Made by a program: the position numbers and the translations under genes. Shown in pieces: positions 7,001 through 14,541 of a stretch of DNA of 25,356 nucleotides; the first letter of the stretch is position 1; each line of letters opens with the position of its first letter. Under the pieces are notes generated by a model, which was not told the DNA's origin, did not search any database, and saw only the letters and a program-made list of their open reading frames with translations. The DNA comes from Phoronis ovalis (Eukaryota > Phoronida > Phoronidae): contig JAOXYB010057056.1 of assembly GCA_028565635.1 (NCBI GenBank), positions 1 to 25,356 on the forward strand, read 5' to 3'.

Positions 7001-9919
7001 ACATTCTGAAAATGAAATGCTGTTTATACGCAAGATGCCAATGGCATATCAGATATATTTAATAAAAGCAATTCTTGATTTGGATGCCAGAATGCTTTTA
7101 AAGATAGTTAATGAGTACAAAGAAGTCATTCATTTTTTGATAATACAATGTCACTGCGTACATATACTGACTTTTAAATCAAATATATATTTATCAGATA
7201 TGTCACTTTCTATGAGCAATGTTTTTTTATCTAAAATCCGACTATTAGTTCAATTATCTGTCTTTTTAAGAATAACAACTCTTTCGTTTACAGATCTTTC
7301 AGTTAGTGTTTCCAGGGTTACCAAATAGTTATAGAATTAAATTGATCCTTCTCGAAATTCTCAACATAAAATAGTTGTCCAGTCAAGCAAGTACATTGAA
7401 ACAAACTTTCCTATACCAGAACAGTATACAGAACTAATATTTTTATTTCTTGGCAAAATTCATTTAGAGGCATCTATTATATTTTATATACTAGATTGGA
7501 ATATTGTTTATGGTAATCACATATTTCACAGTATATTTAAATTCCTATAGGAAAATGTCTAAATGAAAATAACCATTATCCTATAAAATAGTAATAATGA
7601 TTAAAAGTAACTGTTAATATCCTTTTATTTTATTTTGGTCAGGTTTATATTGCTACAGAAGTATAAATGAAAAAATAGACAAAGGCATATATTCCCAAGA
7701 TATCTCAGCATATGACATCCACTTAAGGCTTAATGGAATTTGTCTTAGCATATTGAATTCCTTGATTTATTTAACAATCTGTTTTTAGCATAAATCATTT
7801 TCAAATCAATTTGTTTGGCGAGATAAATTTCTTCCACAACATTTTTTGTTTGCGTGGTAAACACTTAATGGGTCCTTTAGGAGCCCAAGCAGGCACATTG
7901 TGAAAAATCAGGCCATAGTGGGCAATTGTTTTTAAAGCTTGTCTAGTATGTCCTTTTGTAGTAAGCTTTCCATACTAAAGTAGTTAGCTGTTGTAATACT
8001 GGTTTTATTTTCAGAATGATATATGTTGGTTTCAACATGTTGAATATCATGGGCAATTATTTGTTCGTGCAAATATACATAAATACTTTTAAGCATAATT
8101 TGTGTAAATTTAGTAGAGGCCCCAAGACTGTATGATTTTTGTTGCATGTTACCTTTGGGGATTTAGCAATTATTCTACATACTAAGAAAGTGATAACTGA
8201 CTAATTGCTTATTAACTTACCTGAGAAAAATTAATAGTGAGTATTGCATGGCTTCTGCTGCTGAGGTCGTGCATGTGTGTGGCAGCCGTTGTCCTCATTT
8301 CATTACCTCTTTCTAATAAAGCTTGGACCTCCGAGTTATTCTTCACTGTGTGACGTGACAAATCTGTAAGATGATAAGGGTAGTGTTATTTCAGTAAGTT
8401 GTAATATGTATAGTAGTTATATGCATAACAAACTATCAGCATCATGATAGACCAGAATTCTCCACCAGTCATTTTCTATTCTAGAGAGATGCACAAGTGA
8501 GTTTTTTACATGCATTGTGGTCTTTTTGGTACGTGTTGAAAGGGTACCTATTAAATCAGTAACTGCAAAGTGGGCCAAAGCAATTTCACTGATCTCAGTG
8601 TCACTTGTGGAGAACACTTTCTGAATGCATAATTGCCTGCCGTGACCAGGTCAACGTAGATGGTACCGCTGACACAGGCATCACAAAAGTAGTAACCAAC
8701 AGAACTGGATCAGAATTTAGAAATCTTGTCTTCATTATTTTTTCTTGACAAAGAAATTGTTTCGAATACATATTAGCACATTTCAATACTGTTACAATAA
8801 TACATGGTCAGTACATATACACTTCAAAAATAATAATTTTGAACCGGAAATATGAGAAAACTGCCACTGATAGATTATTGAATTCAATTTCAATGTCATA
8901 ATTTTCATGTAAGCTTAACATGCCAGAAACTTGATAGGTGCAGGGATACACAAATAGAATATAAGTCTCAAACCCTGCACATATGGTCCCTCTTTCGGAT
9001 GTTCCCTGACTTTGAGTGTGTATTTTTCTCCATGTCGGGATAACGATGGTCTGAGCAAATCTCGCACTCTCTCATTGTAGATTTCTAAATAACTAGAAAA
9101 CGGAATAAAGTAATGAGCATAATATGTAAATATAATTCATACAAATATTTATCTTTATCACTTTAACTGATACTATGACTACAAGTATGTCACAAGTGTA
9201 ATTCACAAATTGAACTACACAGTTAAAAGACTCCAGTGAATTATCAACTGAATTATATGTCTTTCCTTCCAATGACAGAATGATGAAAACAATTTTGTAC
9301 CTAACATCTATTCTGTATGTTACTTTATCTTCATGGAAATCATCCATACGGGAGAAAAGACCTTCACATATCCTTGGTGTTATTCCAACATCATGCTGAA
9401 ATCAAAAGTTGATACAGGTATGGCAGATGCTGGCTTAAACATGCAAGTGTAACGCTTAAAAAACTCGCCATGAATACTATTAAAGATACTACTATAACAC
9501 TAAATGTAGCCCCAAAATAAGATTTGTCAGATAAAGAATCCTAAAAAAATGTAAACCCTCATTCCATGCTTTGTAGCCCAGGCTGTCTATAGCAACAATG
9601 TCCCGTCTACTGTCTACTGTCAATTTTTATGTGTGTTATTTTTCATTGCACTGTGCAACTAATATCTGCAATGAACTTGGATAAAGATATAGTAAATTCT
9701 TCCATCAAATCGTTATCATTTAATCCTTTACTATTATTCTATACAACAACAGTTACTTTAAGTTTGGTGGTTTAAGCCTACCATATGCAAATGTGGACTT
9801 ACCGGGTTTCCCATCATGGTGTATGTTTTGCCTGTTGATGTCTGACCATAGGCAAACAAACAAGCATTGTAACCTTCATACGCTGCTTGCAACACTTCAG
9901 TACCCAAATCTTGGAATAC
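798..9919 (-). CDS. KIF16B/STARD9-like: Kinesin-3 motor, KIF16B/STARD9-type, partial gene (12 internal exons)
   Basis: Plus-end-directed microtubule motor of the kinesin-3 family, expected to move vesicles or to act at centrosomes (family knowledge). Exons, in transcript order, are 9803-9919, 9301-9395, 8974-9092, 8221-8363, 5951-6018, 5632-5741, 5163-5420, 4730-4827, 4126-4203, 1988-2257, 1550-1739 and 798-1065. They total 1814 nt and every junction keeps frame. Numbering from the first visible residue: P-loop GQTSTGKT at 25-32, [13 protein letters not shown] from 72, switch I HDLSSRSH at 142-149, switch II DLAGSE at 177-182, [19 protein letters not shown] from 277, neck [11 protein letters not shown] at 337-347, FHA domain about 430-530. 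[10 protein letters not shown], the His in switch I and the Ser-rich L12 recall STARD9; the PLMMYNP end of the last exon recalls KIF16B. Both gene ends are missing, so subfamily is undecided. Family assignment is near certain. Confidence 0.95.
1066..1549 (-). other. Intron between FHA exons
   Basis: Phase 1 intron with donor GTGAGT and acceptor TTTTGCAG. No repeat, RNA gene or coding segment was seen. A plus-strand open frame at 1341-1544 overlaps the intron only and has no recognisable motif. Confidence 0.85.
1550..1739 (-). CDS. Kinesin exon: FHA domain core
   Basis: Encodes [20 protein letters not shown] and [11 protein letters not shown], and continues to TEPTRLTQG. The forkhead-associated fold normally has a Gly-Arg pair and a SxxH motif. 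Here SKEH is kept, but Arg is replaced by Thr (codon ACA, 1716-1718). Starts in phase 0 and ends one base into a Gly codon. The acceptor is GATATAG and the donor GTGAGT. Confidence 0.94.
1988..2257 (-). CDS. Kinesin exon: helical spacer and FHA entry
   Basis: Encodes 90 residues in phase 0. First comes an acidic helical part ([20 protein letters not shown]), which matches the KIF16 segment with EKLxxNE and KWxExxNIL. Then comes a basic/Ser stretch [12 protein letters not shown], and [20 protein letters not shown] at the start of the FHA domain. The acceptor is CTTTCAG and the donor GTAGGT. Confidence 0.94.
2258..4125 (-). other. 1.9-kb intron between neck and helical exons
   Basis: Phase 0 intron, donor GTATGT and acceptor CTTTCAG. 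It contains a plus-strand open frame (2555-2845) with no recognisable domain and an imperfect inverted pair of octamer-like motifs (3434-3450 and 3575-3591). The stretch from about 3220 to 3660 is less AT-rich than its surroundings and may be an old dispersed repeat, which cannot be tested without other copies. Confidence 0.8.
3434..3591. repeat. Inverted pair of octamer-like motifs
   Basis: TATTTGCATGCCACTGG at 3434-3450 is nearly the reverse complement of CCAAGTGCATGCAAATA at 3575-3591. Each half holds ATTTGCAT/ATGCAAAT, the octamer recognised by POU transcription factors. The spacer is 124 nt. It could be the degraded ends of a small transposon or a coincidence in AT-rich DNA. Confidence 0.3.
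4126..4203 (-). CDS. Kinesin exon: neck helix
   Basis: Encodes 26 residues, [20 protein letters not shown] and then LSQAKM, the kinesin-3 neck segment that starts the neck coiled coil. Both ends are in phase 0, so it could be skipped without a frameshift, though the conserved neck makes that unlikely. The acceptor is TTACAG and the donor GTATGT. Confidence 0.94.
4204..4729 (-). other. Intron carrying a hairpin element
   Basis: Phase 0 intron between the last motor exon and the neck exon; donor GTAAGA, acceptor CTTACAG. About a third of it is the hairpin element at 4433-4607. The remainder shows no coding potential. Confidence 0.85.
4433..4607. mobile_element. Short hairpin element, MITE-like
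   Basis: Two arms of about 78 nt (4434-4511 and 4531-4608) are inverted copies around a 19-nt AT-rich loop. The inner 40 bp, from AGAGGAAC to GACTAAAAAA on the left arm, pair perfectly; the outer part has several mismatches. The ends read ACTAGTTTCAGG, and TAAATT occurs on both sides (4427-4432 and 4608-4613), a candidate target-site duplication. There is no coding capacity. Within pre-mRNA it would fold into a long stem. It could be a non-autonomous DNA transposon or, less likely, a small-RNA precursor. Confidence 0.75.
4730..4827 (-). CDS. Kinesin exon: end of motor domain
   Basis: Encodes [20 protein letters not shown] then [13 protein letters not shown], the final strand and helix alpha-6 of the motor; the first Thr codon is split with the previous exon. 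[16 protein letters not shown] is the standard C-terminal motor signature. It ends in phase 0. The acceptor is TTTTTCAG and the donor GTAAGA. Confidence 0.95.
4828..5162 (-). other. Intron between L12/alpha-5 and last motor exon
   Basis: Phase 1 intron, donor GTAAGT and acceptor TTTTTCAG. AT-rich with no visible repeat, RNA or coding segment. Confidence 0.85.
5163..5420 (-). CDS. Kinesin exon: Ser-rich L12 expansion and helix alpha-5
   Basis: Opens with a 59-residue low-complexity loop (5245-5420; residue 1 is the Ala codon split with the previous exon) containing 19 Ser, 6 Thr and three Ser-Pro sites, and ending SSRRTRGT. It then encodes [19 protein letters not shown] and NSKTIMIA, the conserved L12 end and alpha-5. 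The loop is in frame with no intron, so it is part of the mature motor. It sits where KIF1 motors carry the lysine-rich K-loop that binds tubulin tails. Confidence 0.94.
5632..5741 (-). CDS. Kinesin exon: relay helix alpha-4
   Basis: Encodes [20 protein letters not shown] followed by [16 protein letters not shown], the end of switch II and helix alpha-4, the main microtubule-contacting helix. [13 protein letters not shown] is close to the STARD9 form as I recall it. It ends one base into an Ala codon (phase 1). The acceptor is TTTTCTAG and the donor GTAAGT. Confidence 0.95.
5951..6018 (-). CDS. Kinesin exon: switch II DLAGS
   Basis: Short exon encoding [20 protein letters not shown], then AG and two bases of the Ser of DLAGSE. 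The conserved Asp-Leu-Ala-Gly of switch II couples ATP hydrolysis to microtubule binding. The acceptor is TTCCAG and the donor GTATGA. The intron placed within the Ser of DLAGS matches my recollection of the vertebrate KIF16B gene. Confidence 0.95.
6019..8220 (-). other. 2.2-kb intron between switch I and switch II
   Basis: Phase 0 intron, donor GTAAGT and acceptor TTCCAG, the longest intron between two confirmed exons. It includes a 103-codon plus-strand open frame (7017-7328) rich in Leu, Ile and Ser with no domain I recognise, and a 71-codon minus-strand frame (7932-8147), also unrecognised. Both look like chance frames. Confidence 0.8.
8221..8363 (-). CDS. Kinesin exon: switch I
   Basis: Encodes [13 protein letters not shown], the helix before switch I, and [20 protein letters not shown], ending FSQ in phase 0. 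Switch I (HDLSSRSH, 8248-8271) senses the gamma-phosphate. The consensus for most kinesins is NxxSSRSH; here the first residue is His (codon CAC at 8269-8271). The acceptor is CTTACAG and the donor GTAAGT. Confidence 0.95.
8364..8973 (-). other. Intron with a higher-GC patch, possible element relic
   Basis: Phase 1 intron, donor GTTTGA and acceptor CTTACAG. Positions about 8430-8720 are richer in G+C than the rest and hold long open stretches on both strands (minus 8417-8617 and 8601-8786; plus, ending in [12 protein letters not shown], about 8630-8750). No family was recognised. The vertebrate relatives, as recalled, have no extra residues at this splice point, so it is not expected to be kinesin exon. 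Confidence 0.6.
8974..9092 (-). CDS. Kinesin exon: [14 protein letters not shown] segment
   Basis: Completes the split Ser codon and encodes [13 protein letters not shown], an Arg/Ser/Pro-containing loop ([10 protein letters not shown]), and [12 protein letters not shown]. This is the highly conserved motor core typical of KIF16 and KIF1 kinesins. It ends one base into an Asp codon at an unusual donor, GTTTGA. The acceptor is TTTTCTAG. Confidence 0.95.
9301..9395 (-). CDS. Kinesin exon: [11 protein letters not shown] motor segment
   Basis: Encodes [17 protein letters not shown] and on to RIDV, then two bases of a split Ser codon (phase 2). The GxxPRxCxxLF pattern is the helix alpha-2 region of kinesin-3 motors. 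The acceptor is TTTCAG before CATGATG. The donor GTACAA is weak, but it is fixed by the next exon, which restores SYLEIYNE exactly. Confidence 0.93.
9396..9802 (-). other. Intron after the P-loop exon
   Basis: Phase 0 intron, donor GTAAGT at 9797-9802 and acceptor TTTCAG. No repeat, RNA or coding segment was seen. Confidence 0.85.
9803..9919 (-). CDS. Kinesin exon: P-loop (nucleotide binding)
   Basis: Encodes 39 residues, [10 protein letters not shown] through TMMGNP, in phase 0 at both ends. It contains the Walker A motif GQTSTGKT (9824-9847) that holds ATP phosphates. The acceptor is TTAAAG before GTATTCC; the donor is GTAAGT at 9797-9802. It is the most upstream exon that could be identified, so about 85-90 motor residues are missing before it, judged from family length. 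Confidence 0.95.
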
Positions 9920-12900
9920 CTTTAATATAAAACATTTCTTACAATAAGCAATATTTAGAAGAACCAATGAAACATAAGACAATAAGTTATAATTTTGATG
10001 TAGATGTAAAAGTCAGATTCATTTTCACTTTTCTACTTACATCCAAATAGTATTAGGCCTGATGGTAAGCAAATATGAATGAGTTTGTTTTCGTTTTTCC
10101 ATGCAATCACCATAGCAATGAAAACTTAGAACACACATCTAAATATCTTTTACATACATATTCAGCCATTGGCAGTGCCTAAGATTAGCATGGCAAAAGT
10201 CATACAGACAAACTTTCTACTGGGCAATAAAAACATGCCAGTTTAAAATGTCAAAATAATAATTAATGAAAAGCTATTAAGAAGATTATTTAGACATTAT
10301 CACATAAATCTTTGTGTCAATTACTGAGGGTATCTTTATATCATTTTTTTATGCAATCTTGACAGTATTCAGACAGAGCAGGAATGTATATATCATTTAC
10401 ACATCTATGGAAATCACTAACCAGGCTGCTAATAGTATTCTTGAAACAAAAAAAAATTGGATAAAAAATATGTAAACTGATCACATATTACTAGTCAACA
10501 ACTACAAAGAACATATAATTAAAATATGCAAACAAACACAGTAAATTAAAAATTCATAGACAATTGGAGAAATAGATAATATCAGTATCTAGGGTTTATA
10601 GCATATTTCACCAGTCAATATGTCTGCAGATGTGTGAAACGCATTAGCAGAATGCTCTTTCAAAGCAATTGACCAGCCTATTAAATAAATTAATCTTTCA
10701 TTCAGTTGATTACATCTTATTTTATATACATTTATTTTATATCAATTAAAAATGGAAAATGTCAGACAGAAGAAACCTTACTAGTTTTGAATTTTAGCAT
10801 TGTATTTTAATAAAGTAACAGAACATTCACAAATGTAACCTTGTTAAAAAACAAAATAATGTGCACCAAGGTAAATGGCAGAAAAGTAGGAGGTAATATT
10901 GGCATAAGTTAATAAAAGTTTAGAAAGTAGACACCAATTTTGAAAAAAAAAATGTGTATGATTTTTATCTGCATCACCTCCATTTGCAAGCCTTGCCACA
11001 GCATATCTCATACCTCCAAAACACCAAAATCATAGCTGTCAACATTTCATGTATTAAAAAATAAGGTAACATATATTTAATTTCTATCATATGGCATTTG
11101 GAATGCAAATGTAGGCGCTTTACATGTCTTAGAATTAGGAATTAAACTTTGGATATTAAAAGGGGAATTCTTGTATACTGGGCTACATAGAAGATTTAAT
11201 ATTTCTACACATCTATATTAAACTTGAAACGCTGAATGCAATCTGTTATGTTATAATGTGAATGAAGAAGGTTAGTATAAAAGATGCAAGATATTAATCT
11301 TATTTTTATTTAGGCTTCACAGACAAAACATAAACAATTTTAATTGAAGTTGAATTCCAGTAGAAGCATATTCCAACAGAGGAATATTAATGCACACAAT
11401 GGATGATACTAATTTTAAAGAAAATAGATAACTTAACAGTAAGAACTTTTTTCATTTTTTATATTTAGTAGCTCAAATCCTCGAGAACAGGGTTACATAT
11501 AGGAACATAACTTGTGGTGAGAATGTATTTTGATGGTGGATTATCTCTTGCAAAACACTTTAATACAACTTTTTGATCATTCATTTAAATGCATGGAAAT
11601 CATTGACCATTTTATTAAGCCACTAATTTCTCAAGAAAGAATTAGCTTTACTTAATGGCTTGTATTAGCTGGATTTCCTAATCCCTGTCATACAAATAAT
11701 CATTTGTTTTAGGCCTATTTCCATGGAACAGGTAGAAAATTAACTTCTATTTAAGATTATAAATATTTTGATAGACGATTAGTACTGTTTGAAGTAATTA
11801 TAGGGAATGTAAAGTTAAGTACTGTATACAAGAATTAATTTTTATTCTTTTTAATTACAAGTGTTATATTGGGAGCATAACTTTTTAAATGTTTTTAGTG
11901 ATGTAACAAATCAAGGTTTTGACAAGTAGCCAAAATGAATGATAAGATTTACAAATAACCATTAGCTAAAAACAATTAAATAATAGCAACTAATACAAAT
12001 ATCACTAAAACCAGATGCACTTAATAAATATCTTGAATTACCTGCTATCATGAAATTTATGAAAGAATTCAACAAGTGTATTCAATAATTTTTAAGATTT
12101 TGATAATGTAACCTTGGTATTTATGTAAGGTTTATCGAAACTGTATTTACTAAGTAAGGAGCACGATAAGTTGTAAGATAACATTTGTGCAAGTATTTGT
12201 GCTGTTGGGTGGGCAGTAGCTTTCATACCTTTCTTTGGATTATACATTGTATATAGGAAACAGTATCATGTATATATGATTGTCAATATGCAATACAAAT
12301 ACCAGGTTCAAAAGTTCAAATAGATGCACTGCAGATATGCTACACCTGACATGGGTTTCTTGTTTTGCTGTCACCAAAGAGACATTTTTCTGTTTGCAAT
12401 TGTAGCCACTTCAGTGAAAAACAGTGCTCAATTCCAACTAATTGCAATGTTAATAACATTGAAAACATTTACAAATGTCATTAATATAATTAATCCTAAA
12501 CAATGTTATCCTAATGGTAAATATTAGCCTAAATTATATCTGCTGAAGGAAAATTAGTTGCTGCATCATATCCTCATTATCAATGTGCAAACTCTGGCCA
12601 CCATACATGCCAACAGCATACACAAGGTATATCTAAGCATCAAAACATAGCCTGCCCTGTCTGGTAAAGTTACCAATTTTAATGGTAAAATATGAGCAAA
12701 AAAATGTGAACAGTGATAAAAATTGTAGAATTGTAGAATACATTTAGTTTTAAACTTTTCTTTCTAAGTTAATCTCAAATAATTCTTAGCACTAGATTAA
12801 GAGGAATTTTTGGTTGACTTCATAAACTGAGAGCAATATATTATATTATCTAAAATTTCATTTTTGTATTATATGCCAAGACTGCAAACATATGGATTGC

Positions 12901-13999
12901 CATTATGTAACCTCACAGCTGAACATCATATAAAGAATTCAAACTTATGAATCACCAAAAGGGCTAGCTTAAAACCTAGGCAAGCTGGCTTGCGGCCAGG
13001 TATGGTTTAATATAAGTATGCTTATTCATTAACAAGCGAAGGCGTACCTGAATTACATGCACATATGACCTTAAAAAAAGGAATCAATAGATATAAAAAA
13101 CAAAATCAAACAGTATCAGACAGAATATCTGATTTTCAAAAGAAAAACAATCATCTTTGAGTATGATTTTTGGTTCGTTTCATATTTTTTCATGAAAGTT
13201 AATCACTTGTGATAAGTGTTTAATGAACATTTTCAACTTCATTAGTTGAAATCAATTTCAATTGCATTTCTTAATATCAATTTCATAACAAATTGAATAG
13301 TAAATGTTATTAAATAACCTTAACAAAAAGCACTCTTTGTTCTAAAATATGGTGCTACTCTAAATCTTGAATAAAATTATGGTGATTAAAAAATAAAGAT
13401 GTCTGGTATGTTCATCTGCTATCACAACAAATAACAATGAAAAGATGATTTTATATTGATTGGCTAATTAAACACATTTTTGTTTTAAAGTAGAACAAAA
13501 TTTCAGAAAAAAAACATTTCACCTGTGCTCTGGGGCACACTTGCTGTAAAAACACAAATCACCTATGAATTGTGCTGTAATACTTTAGGGTCACCAAAGT
13601 GTACTAATTTGTGGCTTGTTGGAAAATAATTATAATTCAAGTGGCATAATTCATAATACTCTTTTCTGGGTGGTTATATGCTTAAAGAAACAATACCAAA
13701 CAATAGCAAATTACTGTGACAGAAAAGTATATTTGACACACTATTAGAAGATTATATTTTATTTTATTAAAACAGTAATGATTCAATTGCAAATGAATAA
13801 ATCTCTTGGACCAACCTACAAAATTTCTAAGCCTGAGAATTATTGAAGTTAATCAGCTTGGTCAGTATACAGTTTCTTTCATAAAAAATACTTTAGGCAC
13901 CTTAGTAATCTTAGGCACCTTTTCAAAATCTAAAGGAAACAGGTATTGTCAGCCACATAATGAATGGACAGTACAGGTATGCTGTTCATTCTCATGCAG
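9920..13999. other. Gene-free stretch upstream of the P-loop exon
   Basis: AT-rich DNA with no reading frame resembling the missing kinesin N-terminus. I looked on the minus strand for the usual ASQE/ASQD end of the preceding exon and for the VAVRVRP start, and found neither. A strong-looking donor on the minus strand near 10040 follows only a short frame with a stop. Most likely the proximal part of a long 5' intron. Confidence 0.65.
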
Positions 14000-14541
14000 T
14001 ATAGTGCCTAGTCCTGGTTCATGACGTTCTGCACTAGCTCTTGATATTCTGACTTGTGAGCTGTGCGAACAGTCATGGCAACTTACATAACCAATTACAG
14101 TGAAAGTGCCCAAACTTCGAAATCTATGTAATTCCTACCGAATTAGTTCATACATCACTGTCCAGATACTCTCTGATTATCCAACTTCAACTACTCTCTT
14201 CACCATTTGAAACTCCTGAATTCAGTTTTTACCATGCAGTAAGCTTGTTTTACCCCTGGGCCTCACTCACCAACCCAGTTTTTTGGCAAGTACCCCATCC
14301 CTCTGGGTGCCAGTGCAGGAGTTGCAAATAGCCATAAAAGTAGTGGGAGTTGAAGCTGGATAATCAGAGAGTATCTGGACGCTGATATATGAACTCATTC
14401 GGTAGGAATTACATAGATTTCCAAGTTTGAGCACTTTCACTGTAATTGGCTATGTAAGTTTCCACGACTGTTCGCACAGTTCACAAGTCAGATTATCAAG
14501 AGCTAGTGCAGAACGTCATGAACCAGGACTATATAGTGTCC
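14000..14541. mobile_element. Foldback element with 184-bp inverted arms
   Basis: Arms 14009-14192 and 14348-14531 are inverted copies of equal length, with 12 mismatches by eye and no gaps (about 93 percent identity). The 155-nt loop is GC-richer than its surroundings and holds an inner inverted pair, AACTCCTG (14211-14218) and CAGGAGTT (14316-14323). TATAGTGCC (14000-14008) abuts the left arm and TATAGTGTCC (14532-14541) abuts the right, a plausible 9-10 bp target-site duplication with one indel. No transposase is encoded. Long terminal inverted repeats with 9-10 bp duplications fit foldback or Mutator-like non-autonomous elements; class is inferred. Confidence 0.75.

Noticed and set aside
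7017-7328. 103-codon plus-strand open frame
   Set aside because: Composition is Leu/Ile/Ser-rich and AT-driven, with no motif; the length is unremarkable for 25 kb of AT-rich DNA.
10025-10060. Strong minus-strand donor (GTAAGTAG) that might end the missing upstream kinesin exon
   Set aside because: In the phase needed to join the P-loop exon the preceding sequence has a stop codon and no kinesin motif.
13893-13921. Short direct repeat of TTAGGCACCTT
   Set aside because: Two small copies only; too short to interpret.
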